Shown here: positions 9,419 to 17,831 of the stretch, piece after piece | Numbering within the stretch: position 1 is the stretch's first letter | How the letters are laid out: each line of letters begins with the position of its first letter | Source: Micromonospora tarensis | Lineage (GTDB): Bacteria; Actinomycetota; Actinomycetes; Mycobacteriales; Micromonosporaceae | Assembly (NCBI RefSeq): GCF_016803395.1 | Contig: NZ_JAEVHL010000003.1 | Span: forward strand, 32,048 to 96,047 | Length of the DNA: 64,000 bases | Reading direction: 5' to 3' | Made by a program: the position numbers and the translations under genes | Notes under the pieces: generated by a model | Seen by the model: the letters and a program-made list of their open reading frames with translations, nothing else | Database searches by the model: none | Told to the model about the DNA's origin: nothing

Positions 9419-10287
9419 GTGGACAACACCCTCTTCTCCCGCCGGCGCGCGGAGCGCTTCGCGCAGCTTCTCGACGAGGCCAACGGCGCTCGGCGACACC
9501 ATGTGCGCTCCCGGGTGGACGGACAACTCGCGCCACTCGTCGCCGTGGGCCAGCGACTCAGCGTCGACCCGCCGGCCGTCGAGGTGAACCCGGACTTCCG
9601 CACCGGCCTACGGGCGATGCTGCTCGCGACGGCCGAACGGGAAGGGCTGGGCAGCGCACCGGCAGCGGCCAGCGAACCGACCACCACGACCGCCCGTGGG
9701 CGGCTGCTGCCGGCGGTCACCGCCCGACGGCCCGGGCCGGGGCGGCGATCGTGGTCGGCATCGCCGTTGGTGCCATCGCCGTCTCGGGGATCTCGGCCGC
9801 CAGCGAGAACGCGGTGCCCGGCGACGCGCTGTACGGCATGAAGCGCTCGACCGAACGGGCACAACTCGCACTGGCCAGCTCGGACATCAGCCGCGGCCAG
9901 CTCTTCCTGGACTTCGCCCGGACCAGGCTCGACGAAGCCGCCAAACTGCGCGGTGACCGGGTCGGTTACAGCGCCGTCCTCGACGACATGGACGCCGACA
10001 CCCGGCAGGGTGTTCGGCTGCTCGCCTCCGCCGCGGTGCAGCAGGCCGAGCCAGGCAGCCTGGACACGTTGAACGCCTTCGTGTCGAGCCAGCGCCGGGC
10101 GGTGAGCGGTCTGCTCGACGGGAGCACCCGCGTCGAACGGGAACGGACCCAGCGGTCACTGCTGCTGCTGGAGAGCATCCGACACCGGTCGGACACCCTG
10201 CGCGCGGCGATCGCCTGCGGCCTGCCGGCACCGACCGCCAGCGACGCCCTCGGCCCGGACCCGGGCACCTGCCCCGGCGCTCGCTGA
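9419..10287 (+). pseudogene. rsbN: RsbN-like membrane anti-sigma factor, frameshifted in the transmembrane segment
   Basis: GTG at 9419 with AGGAGG at 9405-9410 opens a basic N-terminal domain (FSRRRAERFAQLLDEANG) that should bind the sigma factor. The frame then loses register near 9726-9740. The continuation in the -1 frame gives AAIVVGIAVGAIAVSGIS, a single transmembrane helix (about residue 105-125), and a DUF5667-type extracytoplasmic domain (NAVPGDALYGMKRSTERAQL). Adding one C in the CCCGGG run restores 289 residues. RsbN tethers and inhibits BldN, so a true null would free the sigma factor; a sequence error is more likely. Confidence 0.8.
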
Positions 10288-10313
10288 CTGCGCTACCCCT
10301 ATACCGCACGACC

Positions 10314-10352
10314 GACCGGCTGCGGCACAGTTCACGCTGTGCCCGGCCGGTC
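10314..10352 (+). terminator. Terminator-like hairpin after bldN-rsbN
   Basis: GACCGGC-N3-GGCACAG pairs with CTGTGCC-N2-GCCGGTC around a 6-nt loop (TTCACG). There is no T-run, as is common in high-GC actinobacteria. Confidence 0.6.
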
Positions 10353-10415
10353 GACCGGATCCGGCGGCTACCCTCGCGAGGAGGCAGTCGTCGTACCGGT
10401 GAGGAAGGGAATCCC

Positions 10416-11285
10416 GTGGCGCGTAGCCGCAAGGTGACGGTCAGCACCGACGCCGAAGGGCACACCGCCGGCTGGGCGGAGACCGACCTGGCCCCGGTCA
10501 GCGCACCCGATCCGACCGCTGCGGCCTTCTTCGACGTGGACAACACGATGATGCAGGGTGCGTCGATCTACTGGTTCGCCCGAGGCCTCGCCTCCCGCAA
10601 CTACTTCACCAGTGCCGACCTGGCCCGGTTCGCCTGGCAGCAGCTCCGCTTCCGGCTGCTGGCCCGGGAACACGCCGGGGACATGTCAGTGGCCAAGGAG
10701 GCCGCGCTGGCCTTCGTCAAGGGCTGGCGGGTCGACGAGGTGGAACGCCTCACCGAAGAGATCTTCGACGAGATGATGGCCCCCCGGATCTGGGCCGGCA
10801 CCCACCAGCTCGCCCAGCGTCACCTGGCCGCCGGTCAACGGGTCTGGCTGGTCAGCGCCGCCCCGGTGGAGATCGGCCGGGTGATCGCCGCCCGGCTGGG
10901 GCTGACCGGCGCGATCGGCACGGTGGCCGAGGTGTGCGACGGGGCGTACACCGGGCGGTTGGTGGGTGACCTGATGCACGGGCCGGCCAAGGCCGAGGCG
11001 GTGACCCAGCTCGCCGCCGTGGAAGGGCTGGACCTGAGCCGCTGCGCCGCCTACAGCGACTCGGCCAACGACCTGCCGCTGCTCTCCACCGTGGGCAGGG
11101 CGGTGGCCGTCAACCCGGACGGCACGCTGCTGCGGCAGGCCCGCCAGCACCGCTGGGAGGTACGCGACTTCCGCACCGGCCGGCGGGCCGCCCGGATCGC
11201 CGTACCGTCGACGGCGGCAGCCGGCCTGGTCGTCGGCGCGGTCACCGCCGGCCTGGCGCTTCAGCGCCGCCGCCGCGCCGGCTGA
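10416..11285 (+). CDS. HAD-IB family phosphatase with C-terminal membrane anchor
   Basis: Protein of 289 residues from the HAD subfamily IB (SerB-like; compare Rv0505c). Seen: motif I FFDVDNTMMQG (about residue 40), motif II LVSAAPVEIG, and motif III/IV AYSDSANDLPLLS, all catalytically intact. Residues about 268-283 (AAAGLVVGAVTAGLAL) form a C-terminal hydrophobic helix followed by RRRR, suggesting a tail anchor. The GTG start at 10416 has a GGAAGGGA ribosome site. The substrate may be phosphoserine or a phospholipid head-group; the neighbouring acyltransferase makes the lipid option plausible, as inference. Confidence 0.87.
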   Translation: MARSRKVTVSTDAEGHTAGWAETDLAPVSAPDPTAAAFFDVDNTMMQGASIYWFARGLASRNYFTSADLARFAWQQLRFRLLAREHAGDMSVAKEAALAFVKGWRVDEVERLTEEIFDEMMAPRIWAGTHQLAQRHLAAGQRVWLVSAAPVEIGRVIAARLGLTGAIGTVAEVCDGAYTGRLVGDLMHGPAKAEAVTQLAAVEGLDLSRCAAYSDSANDLPLLSTVGRAVAVNPDGTLLRQARQHRWEVRDFRTGRRAARIAVPSTAAAGLVVGAVTAGLALQRRRRAG

Positions 11286-11288
11286 CGC

Positions 11289-12326
11289 TCAGGGGCCGAA
11301 CGGGTCGGGCCGTCGTTCCAGCAGCGTGTGCAGGGTCTGCTGAATGGTCTCCCGGACCTGGTCGGCGAGGTTGAAGACGACCAACGGGTCGTCCGCCGAG
11401 TCGGTCAGGTGGGCGGTGGGGATCGGCGGGCAGAACTCGATGAGCCACTTGCTGGGCAGCGGCACCATGCCCAGTGGGCCGAGCCACGGGAACGTCGGCG
11501 TGACCGGGAAGTAGGGCAGCTTGAGCAGCCGGGCCAGCGGCTTGATGTCGGCGAGCATCGGGTAGATCTCCTCGCCGCCGACGATGGCGACCGGCACGAT
11601 CGGGGTGCCGGTGCGCAGCGCCGCCGAGACGAACCCGCCCCGCCCGAACCGCTGGAGTTTGTACCGGTCGGCGTAGAGCTTGCCGATGCCCTTGAAGCCC
11701 TCCGGAAACACCCCGACCAGATCGCCGCCGCCGAGCAGCCGCTCGGCGTCCGGGTTGCAGGCCACCGTGCCGCCGGTCTTCCGGGCCAGCTCGGAGACCA
11801 CCGGCATCCGGAAGACCAGGTCGGCGCCGAGCAGCCGTAGGTAACGGTGTGCGGGGTGCTTGTCGTGCAGCGCCGCCGAGAGAATCAAGGCGTCCAGCGC
11901 CACCGTCCCGGAGTGGTTGCCGACCACCAGGGCGGGCCCGTCGACGGGCACGTGCTCCACCCCACTGACCTCGGTGCGGAACCAGTCCCGGTAGAGCACC
12001 CGCAGCAGGGGATGGAAGACCGCGTCGGTCAGCTCCGGGTCGAAGCCGAACTCGTCGACCTCGTAGTCCCCGGAGAGCCGTCGGCGCAGGAAGGCCAGCC
12101 CGTTCGCGACCTTGCGGTCCCAGTGGTCCCCCGGCCGGTCCGGCACCGCCGGCCCGGTGCCACCCGACGTCGTCGCGTCGACCTGGTCGGCGGGCGTCGG
12201 TGCGGCCTGAGCGGCGGGTCGGTGTCCGTTGCGCCGCGCCGGCTCCGGGGCCGGCTCCGGCGACCGCCGGGGTACGTCGAAACGCCCGACCCCCTGCGGG
12301 TCGCGCCCCTGCCCCGGCCCGGTCAT
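11289..12326 (-). CDS. PlsC-like 1-acylglycerol-3-phosphate acyltransferase
   Basis: Membrane-associated acyltransferase of 345 residues, related to Rv0502. After a disordered Pro/Ala-rich N-terminus (about 60 residues) the acceptor-binding block reads VVGNHSGTVALDALIL and the second motif VGVFPEGFKGIGK. The first motif has the His and Asp spaced as HX6D, the form usual for this actinobacterial branch rather than the classical HX4D. It converges tail-to-tail, 3 nt apart, with the HAD-IB gene. The ATG at 12326 begins after a 47-bp dispersed repeat that fills the junction with the epimerase gene. Confidence 0.87.
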   Translation of the reverse strand: MTGPGQGRDPQGVGRFDVPRRSPEPAPEPARRNGHRPAAQAAPTPADQVDATTSGGTGPAVPDRPGDHWDRKVANGLAFLRRRLSGDYEVDEFGFDPELTDAVFHPLLRVLYRDWFRTEVSGVEHVPVDGPALVVGNHSGTVALDALILSAALHDKHPAHRYLRLLGADLVFRMPVVSELARKTGGTVACNPDAERLLGGGDLVGVFPEGFKGIGKLYADRYKLQRFGRGGFVSAALRTGTPIVPVAIVGGEEIYPMLADIKPLARLLKLPYFPVTPTFPWLGPLGMVPLPSKWLIEFCPPIPTAHLTDSADDPLVVFNLADQVRETIQQTLHTLLERRPDPFGP

Positions 12327-12341
12327 GACGGCGCCACCTCA

Positions 12342-12388
12342 GTTCCCGACCGCGGGGCTCGCATGACCGGCTCACTCCTCGTGCTCAC
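12342..12388 (-). repeat. Dispersed 47-bp stop-codon repeat, copy A
   Basis: Gapless match (41 of 47 bases by hand count) to 60661-60707. Read on the minus strand it begins GTGAGCACGAGGAGTGAGCC. The TGA at its second to fourth bases is the stop codon of the epimerase gene. The other end lies 15 nt before the acyltransferase start. A short inner hairpin TGCG-agccc-CGCG can form. Confidence 0.75.
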
Positions 12389-13458
12389 GGCCGCTCCCGG
12401 ACTGCGGAGCGGACCTGCCGGATGCCGTCCAGGACGAGTTGCTCGGCGGCGGCCAGCTGGTCCCGGGTGACCACCACCCCGCCGTGATGGGCGCGGATGA
12501 AGTCCTCGAACGCCTCGGCCGTGGAGCGCGGCGTGAAGCCGTACTCCTGCTCGAGCCGGCTGGTGTCGACCACCCGGCCGTGCACGAACAGATCGACCTG
12601 GTCCAGGCCGTAGCCGCCGAAGCCCATGGTGCGGGCCAGCGCGGCCGCGCCGGAGAGACCCGGCTCCAGCACCGGCACCGCCACCCGACCGGCCCGCCGG
12701 ATCGCCTGGGACAGCGACAGCACCCCGGGACCGGCCACGTTGTAGGTGCCGGGATGGTCCTCCACGATCGACCGGTGCAGCACCTCCAACGCGTCGTCGA
12801 AGTGCAGGAACTGTAGCCGGGGGTCACGGCCGAAGACGGTCGGCACGAACGGTTGCGCGAAGTAGCGGGTCAACGTGGTGTCGGCGGTCGAACCGATGAA
12901 CGGGGCGAAGCGCAGCACCGTCGCGGTGACGTCGGACCGACGGCGCCGGAAGCCCCGGACGTACCCCTCAAGATCGAGGATGTCGCGGCCGAAACCGCCG
13001 CGCGGCACCTCGCGGGGCTCGGTCTCCTCGGTGAAGACCGCCGGGTCCCGAAACGACACCCCGTACGCGGCGGTGGACGACCGGACCACGAGTTTGCGCA
13101 GCCGGGGTGCCCGCTGGCAGGCGGCGAGCAGCTGCATGGTGCCGATGACGTTCTGGTCCTTCATCGCGGACCGGCCACCGTGCTGCGCGTCGGGGGCGGT
13201 GACCAGCGCGAGGTGCACCACCGCGTCGACGTCCAGGTCGGCGAGGAGGCCACCGAGCGAAGCGCTGTCGACGCGGATCCGTTCGACCCGGTCCAGCAGG
13301 TCGGTGAACTCGGTGCCGGCGTCCGGCGCGTCCACCCCGATGACCCGTTCGATCCGCGGGTCGGCGGCCAGCCGGGCCGCCACGTGCGCACCCAGGTATC
13401 GACCCACCCCGGTGACGACGACAACCCCCGGGACACCTGGGGTGCCACCGGGGGTCAT
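12385..13458 (-). CDS. NAD-dependent epimerase/dehydratase (extended SDR)
   Basis: Cytosolic nucleotide-sugar-type epimerase of 357 residues, positional counterpart of Rv0501 (galE2). Seen: an N-terminal Rossmann motif VVVTGVGRYLGAHVA (variant GxGxxxG), an acidic strand end VIGVDAPDAG, the VRSSTAAYG segment, and a later region FLHFDDALEVL. The expected YxxxK pair is not obvious, so catalysis may differ from true epimerases. The ATG at 13458 was chosen over an in-frame GTG 9 nt upstream. Its stop codon is inside the dispersed repeat. Confidence 0.85.
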   Translation of the reverse strand: MTPGGTPGVPGVVVVTGVGRYLGAHVAARLAADPRIERVIGVDAPDAGTEFTDLLDRVERIRVDSASLGGLLADLDVDAVVHLALVTAPDAQHGGRSAMKDQNVIGTMQLLAACQRAPRLRKLVVRSSTAAYGVSFRDPAVFTEETEPREVPRGGFGRDILDLEGYVRGFRRRRSDVTATVLRFAPFIGSTADTTLTRYFAQPFVPTVFGRDPRLQFLHFDDALEVLHRSIVEDHPGTYNVAGPGVLSLSQAIRRAGRVAVPVLEPGLSGAAALARTMGFGGYGLDQVDLFVHGRVVDTSRLEQEYGFTPRSTAEAFEDFIRAHHGGVVVTRDQLAAAEQLVLDGIRQVRSAVRERP

Positions 13459-13539
13459 CTGACGCACCTACCCCGGCAGGGCGGATCGAGCCGGGACGAC
13501 CACGGCCTGATCACCTGAGCCTCCGGGGGTCGACTGTTG

Positions 13540-13589
13540 GGCAAGTGACGCAGGATGCCGGGCACGAAGCCCGGCAGCGATCACTTGCC
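13540..13589 (-). terminator. Two-part hairpin downstream of the bS22 gene
   Basis: Outer arms GGCAAGTGA (13540-13548) and TCACTTGCC (13581-13589) enclose an inner stem GCCGGGC-acgaa-GCCCGGC (13557-13575). The outer right arm includes the bS22 stop codon. A likely terminator. Confidence 0.65.
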
Positions 13590-13682
13590 GAGACGGCGAC
13601 GCTGGACGCGGGTCTTGCGCAGCAGCTTGCGGTGCTTCTTCTTAGCCATGCGCTTACGGCGCTTCTTGACCACCGAGCCCAT
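13581..13682 (-). CDS. Small ribosomal subunit protein bS22 (AURKAIP1/COX24 domain)
   Basis: A 33-residue highly basic protein: [20 protein letters not shown] then [13 protein letters not shown]. It matches the actinobacterial bS22 family (compare Rv0500B), a small-subunit ribosomal protein also related to the mitochondrial AURKAIP1/COX24 domain. An AAAGG ribosome site precedes the ATG at 13682. It lies between the epimerase and the small HTH gene, the same order as Rv0501-Rv0500B-Rv0500A. The gene is easily missed because of its length. Confidence 0.92.
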   Translation of the reverse strand: MGSVVKKRRKRMAKKKHRKLLRKTRVQRRRLGK

Positions 13683-13896
13683 ACGACAGCCTTTCGATAC
13701 AACGTGCGGGGCGGACCGGATGACACCACGCTGGTGGCGACGGCGACCGCTTGCGGACAACGGACCGGACCAGTCTGGGCGGCGGGGCGCACCGGTGGGG
13801 TCTCGGTCGGGCTCCAGGGTAGCCGGACAGCGTCAGCCGGACCAACGCGCCCCCGTCGATGCCGGTTAACGGGCGGTCGGAGGGCCGGTTGGTGGC

Positions 13897-14106
13897 TCAG
13901 GCGGTCTCCTGAAAAGCACCCCGGAGATATTCGTGCACCGCATGCTCCGGCACCCGGAATGACCGGCCGACCCGGACGGCGGTGAGCTCACCGCTGTGCA
14001 CCAGGCGATAGACAGTCATCTTCGACACCCGCATGACCGTCGCCACCTCCGCGACGGTCAGGAACTTGACCTCCGACAGCCGTCCGTCGGACTGCGACCC
14101 GGCCAT
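13897..14106 (-). CDS. Excisionase/MerR-like helix-turn-helix DNA-binding protein
   Basis: 69-residue single-domain DNA-binding protein. The core FLTVAEVATVMRVSKMTVYRL and the wing VGRSFRVPEHAVHEYL define the helix-turn-helix_17 (excisionase) fold. By position it corresponds to Rv0500A and to the conserved Streptomyces gene next to bS22 and bldN that has been reported as a BldD target. BldC is a different, more divergent relative, so that name is not used. Its targets are unknown. Upstream 14107-14320 shows no gene, only GC-rich spacer and possible promoter sequence. Confidence 0.88.
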   Translation of the reverse strand: MAGSQSDGRLSEVKFLTVAEVATVMRVSKMTVYRLVHSGELTAVRVGRSFRVPEHAVHEYLRGAFQETA

Positions 14107-14320
14107 GGCTCACCGACCCATCCCATGCCCGGCGCGTGCCGAACCCGACGGATGCTCCGGGCCGGGCCGGCGACGCGCGTGTTACCAGTACGGTAGCGGG
14201 GCGGTTGTGACCGGCGCGATCCCTTCGTACAACTGATCATGTTTCGGTGGTCGGTTCACCCGATCCGCGCTCCCGGTATCGGCCCGCCCGCGTCGGCCGT
14301 CCGGTTGGTCCCCACGCGGC

Positions 14321-15505
14321 TCACTCGGTGCGCAACGCCACCACCGGGTCGAGCCGACCGGCGCGCTGCGCGGGCACCACCCCGAAGACGATCCCCACCA
14401 CCGCCGACACGCCGAAGGCGAGCGCCAACGACCACCAGGTGATCGCGGCCGGGATGGGCGACAGCGCGTCGACCAGCACTGCCGTCCCCACGCCCAACGC
14501 CATCCCGGTCAGCCCACCGATCGTGGTCAGCAGCACCGCCTCCAGCAGGAACTGCACCCCGATGTCGCGGGGGCGGGCGCCGACCGCCTTGCGCAGACCG
14601 ATCTCCCGGGTCCGCTCCCGGACGCTGACCAGCATGATGTTGGAGACGCCGACCCCGCCGACGAGCAACGAGATGCCGGCGATGGCGGCCAGTACGCCGG
14701 TGAGGACGCCGAGGATGTCGCCGAGGACGCCGAGGATCTGCTGCTGGGTGACCGCGCTGAACTCGGTGTCCGGGTGGCGGCGGTTCAGCTCGGCGACGAT
14801 CCGCTCGCCCAACTCGTCGATCCGCTCCCGGTCCGGGGCCTTCACCGCGATGCCGTCCACCCGCTGGGTGCCCCAGAGCCGCTGCGCGGCGGTCACCGGC
14901 ACGTGCACCTCGTCGTCCCGGTCGACGCCGAGGCTCTGCCCGAGCGGCGCGAAGACGCCGATCACCCGGAACCGCACGCCGGCCAACGCCACCTGCTGGC
15001 CGAGCGGGTCCCGGTCGGGGAAGAGCGCGCGGGCCACCGAGTCGCCGAGCACCGCCACCCGCCGGCTGGTGTCCACGTCGGTGCCGGTGAGGTAACGACC
15101 ACGGGCCAGCGACCGGGTGAACACCGTCGGCGTCGTCTCCAGGACGCCCTGCACCGTGGTGAAGTCGGAGCGGGCACCGGCCCGCGCGGTCGCCCCGGAG
15201 GCGACGGTGACCGCCACCCGGTCGGGATCGCCGACCACCCGGGTGACGGCGTCCACGTCCTTCAGGGTCAGCGGTGAGACCACCGGCGCGTTGCCCACCT
15301 CGATCCGGCCGGGGACGACCAGCAGCAGATTCGACCCGAGGCCCTCGACCTGCTGCTCGACCTTCTGTTTGGTGCCGGTGCCGATGGCCACCAGCAGGAC
15401 CACCGAAGCCACCCCGATGATCACCCCGAGCATGGTCAGCGCGCTGCGCAACCGATTGGCGCGGAGCGCGTCCAGCGCCACCCGCCACGCCTCGGCGATC
15501 CTCAC
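14321..15505 (-). CDS. MacB-like ABC transporter permease
   Basis: 394-residue membrane permease. One N-terminal helix (SALTMLGVIIGVASVVLLVAI) is followed by a large extracytoplasmic MacB_PCD domain (residues about 45-250) and a three-helix FtsX domain (ISLLVGGVGVSNIMLVSV; then two helices to the C-terminus). The conserved REIGLRKAVGA cytoplasmic loop is present. The ATG overlaps the stop of the upstream ATPase gene (ATGA). Together with the adaptor and ATPase it forms a MacAB-type mechanotransmission exporter; in a monoderm the adaptor acts in the cell wall space. Confidence 0.94.
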   Translation of the reverse strand: MRIAEAWRVALDALRANRLRSALTMLGVIIGVASVVLLVAIGTGTKQKVEQQVEGLGSNLLLVVPGRIEVGNAPVVSPLTLKDVDAVTRVVGDPDRVAVTVASGATARAGARSDFTTVQGVLETTPTVFTRSLARGRYLTGTDVDTSRRVAVLGDSVARALFPDRDPLGQQVALAGVRFRVIGVFAPLGQSLGVDRDDEVHVPVTAAQRLWGTQRVDGIAVKAPDRERIDELGERIVAELNRRHPDTEFSAVTQQQILGVLGDILGVLTGVLAAIAGISLLVGGVGVSNIMLVSVRERTREIGLRKAVGARPRDIGVQFLLEAVLLTTIGGLTGMALGVGTAVLVDALSPIPAAITWWSLALAFGVSAVVGIVFGVVPAQRAGRLDPVVALRTE

Positions 15506-16407
15506 GCCACGCCTTCGGGCGGCTCGGCCCCGGGCTGACCCGGGTCGGCCTCGCGCGGAAGGCGCCCGGTGGCTCCGGCGGCGCCACCGGAGCCACCGGA
15601 CGGGTGCCCCGGGCCGCTTCCGGACGCGGACCGGGGCTCCGCGCTGGGAGCGGGGACCAGTGTCGCAGGTCGACCGTGATCGACGGACGGCGGTCGATCA
15701 TGACTGGCGGGCGGGGCGTCGCTGTCCGCCACGACCACGCCGTCGCGCATCGTGATCCGCCGCTGGGCCCGGGCCGCGACCTCCTGGTCATGGGTGACCA
15801 TCACCAACGCCACCCCGGACTCGGCGTTCAACCGCTCCAGCAGTTCCAGCACCGCCGCGCCGGTGACGCTGTCCAGGTTGCCGGTGGGTTCGTCGGCCAG
15901 CAACACCGTCGGCTCGGTGACCAGCGCGCGGGCGATAGCCACCCGCTGCTGCTCGCCGCCGGACATCTGGTTGGGCCGATGGTCCAGGCGGTGACCGAGG
16001 CCGACCCGGCCGAGCATCGCCGCCGCCCGCGCCCGGCGCTGCCGGGCCGGCACGCCCCGGTAGACCAGCGGCAGCGCCACGTTCTCCACCGCCGAGGTAC
16101 GCGGCAGCAGGTGGAACGCCTGAAAGACGAAGCCGATCGTCTCGTTGCGCAGGGTGGCCAGCTCCGGTGGGGCGAGGGCGTTGACGTCCCGCCCGCCGAT
16201 CACCAACCGGCCACCCGTCGGCCGGTCCAGCCCGCCGAGCAGGTGCATCAGGGTGGACTTGCCCGAGCCGGACGGGCCGACCAGGGCCACATAGTCCCCC
16301 GGTTGCACGACCAGCGTCACGCCGCGCAACGCCTCGACGGACACCCCGTCCAGCTGGTACGTCCGGGACACGTCCACCGCCTCGATCGCCGGCGGGCCAC
16401 CGGTCAC
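15502..16407 (-). CDS. MacB/LolD-type ABC transporter ATP-binding protein
   Basis: Cytosolic ATPase of 301 residues. Seen: Walker A GPSGSGKST (about residue 43), Q-loop FVFQAFH, signature MSGGEQQRVAIARAL, Walker B VLLADEPTGNLDS and the H-loop MVTHD. The ABC core ends near residue 228. A Pro/Gly/Ser-rich tail of about 70 residues follows, absent from typical LolD-like proteins. Its start overlaps the adaptor stop by 4 nt. Partner of the permease just downstream. Confidence 0.94.
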   Translation of the reverse strand: MTGGPPAIEAVDVSRTYQLDGVSVEALRGVTLVVQPGDYVALVGPSGSGKSTLMHLLGGLDRPTGGRLVIGGRDVNALAPPELATLRNETIGFVFQAFHLLPRTSAVENVALPLVYRGVPARQRRARAAAMLGRVGLGHRLDHRPNQMSGGEQQRVAIARALVTEPTVLLADEPTGNLDSVTGAAVLELLERLNAESGVALVMVTHDQEVAARAQRRITMRDGVVVADSDAPPASHDRPPSVDHGRPATLVPAPSAEPRSASGSGPGHPSGGSGGAAGATGRLPREADPGQPGAEPPEGVA

Positions 16408-17789
16408 CGGACCTCCTGGCCGTCGCGGACCTGGTCGGCGCCGCGCACCACGATCCGGTCGCCGGGCTGCACGCCGTCGAGGATCTGCACCAGGTCGGCC
16501 CCCTGCACGCCGACGGTCACCGGCGCCCGGTCGGCCCTGCCGTCGCGGACCACCCAGACCGCGTCCCGACCGTCGGCGGAGAACACCGCCGAGGCGGGGA
16601 CGGTCACCGCGTCGGCGGCCTCGCGTACCCGCAGGCGCACTATCGCGTTCATGCCCGGCCGGGGGCTCGGGGCCGGCTGGTCCTCGGCCAGCTTCCCCGC
16701 GCCGAGTGCGAGTCGTACCCGGTAGGTGACTCCGCCCTGCGCGGAGCTGGTGGGCAGCACGTCCACCGAGCGCACGGTCGCGTCGTAGCTGGCACCGGTG
16801 ACGGCGTCCAGCTCGACGGTGGCGGTCACGCCGGCCTTCACCAGCAGCACGTCGGTCTCGTCCACCTCGGCGAGCAGCCCGAGCTGGCCGGTGTCCACCA
16901 CGGTCAGCACCGGGGTGCCGGCGGTGACCAGGCCGCCGACCGCGACCGCGTCGTCCACCCCGGCGGGCGGCCCGCCCTGGCTGGGGGTCAGCACGGACGG
17001 GTCGAGCCCGGCCCCGCCGCCGGCCTGTTCCAGCAGCCCGGCGAGAGCGCCGGTCGAGCCGCCGCCGGCCCGGGCGCCACCCGGCTGCACCACCCCGGCG
17101 ATCGGCGCGCGCAGGGTCAGCGCGTCGACTGTCGCCTTCGCCAGGTCGTACGCCTGCTGGGCCTGGAGCCGCTGCGCCGCGGAGAGCGCGCCGACGGCGG
17201 AACCGAGCCCGTTGATGCCCCGCTGCACCGCGCGGACGGCCTGGTCTGCGCTGCGCGCGGCGGCGGTGTACTGCCGCTGCGCGGAGGTCACCTGGGTCAG
17301 CAACGCGTCCCGCAGCTGCGGGTCGGCGATCTTCTCGGCGGCCTTTCGGGCGGTGTCGAACGCCTCGTCGGCAGCCTTGTCGGTGCTGCGTCGGCTGCCG
17401 GTCAGGTCACCGGTGGAGACGCCACGACCGGCGCGCTTCGCGGCGGTCAACGCCTCCCTCGCCTGCCGGAGTCGCTGCTGGGCCGTCGGCGAGGCGACCA
17501 CGGCCAGCACCTGCCCCCGCCGCACCCGCTGTCCGGGTTGAACCCGCAGGCTGGCCAGGGTGCCGTCGGCGGGAGCGGTGAGGGTGGCGGCGGCCCGCGC
17601 GGTCACCGTGGCCGGCGCGTCGATCACCTCGGTCACCGGATTACGGGCGGCCGAGGCGAGCGCGAGGTCGGGGTCGTCGTCGCCGCAGGACGCGGCGGTG
17701 GTGGCGGTGAGGACGGCGACTGCGGTCAGGGCGACGAGCAGGCGGGGCCGGCTGGTGCTGCCCGGCCGAGGTGACTGAGGGCGACGCAC
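16404..17789 (-). CDS. Efflux adaptor protein (HlyD/MacA family), exported
   Basis: 461-residue adaptor with a signal sequence (RLLVALTAVAVLTATTAASC) whose end is a borderline lipobox, so it may be a lipoprotein. Then come a lipoyl/barrel-sandwich half (LASLRVQPGQRVRRGQVLAVV), a helical hairpin (residues about 105-215, with ARKAAEKIADPQLRD) and a C-terminal beta-barrel with membrane-proximal domain. It heads the three-gene exporter operon. The GTG at 17789 is preceded by TACCAT (17796-17801) at a 6-nt spacing, so the operon mRNA is probably leaderless. Confidence 0.92.
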   Translation of the reverse strand: MRRPQSPRPGSTSRPRLLVALTAVAVLTATTAASCGDDDPDLALASAARNPVTEVIDAPATVTARAAATLTAPADGTLASLRVQPGQRVRRGQVLAVVASPTAQQRLRQAREALTAAKRAGRGVSTGDLTGSRRSTDKAADEAFDTARKAAEKIADPQLRDALLTQVTSAQRQYTAAARSADQAVRAVQRGINGLGSAVGALSAAQRLQAQQAYDLAKATVDALTLRAPIAGVVQPGGARAGGGSTGALAGLLEQAGGGAGLDPSVLTPSQGGPPAGVDDAVAVGGLVTAGTPVLTVVDTGQLGLLAEVDETDVLLVKAGVTATVELDAVTGASYDATVRSVDVLPTSSAQGGVTYRVRLALGAGKLAEDQPAPSPRPGMNAIVRLRVREAADAVTVPASAVFSADGRDAVWVVRDGRADRAPVTVGVQGADLVQILDGVQPGDRIVVRGADQVRDGQEVR

Positions 17790-17831
17790 CCATCGATGGT
17801 ACGGCCCACCGTCACACCGCCCGGCGTCCCG

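Noticed and set aside
9726..9740. Programmed ribosomal frameshift in rsbN
   Set aside because: No slippery heptamer or downstream structure was evident, and similar one-base losses occur in three other genes of different types.
13897..14106. Naming the small HTH protein BldC
   Set aside because: The core sequence (FLTVAEVATVMRVSKMTVYRL) belongs to the conserved Rv0500A-like group, not to the diverged BldC sequence.
14321..14345. GGCTCACTCGGTGCG as another copy of the 47-bp repeat
   Set aside because: Only about 10 bases match the motif and they lie in a coding end; no match beyond.
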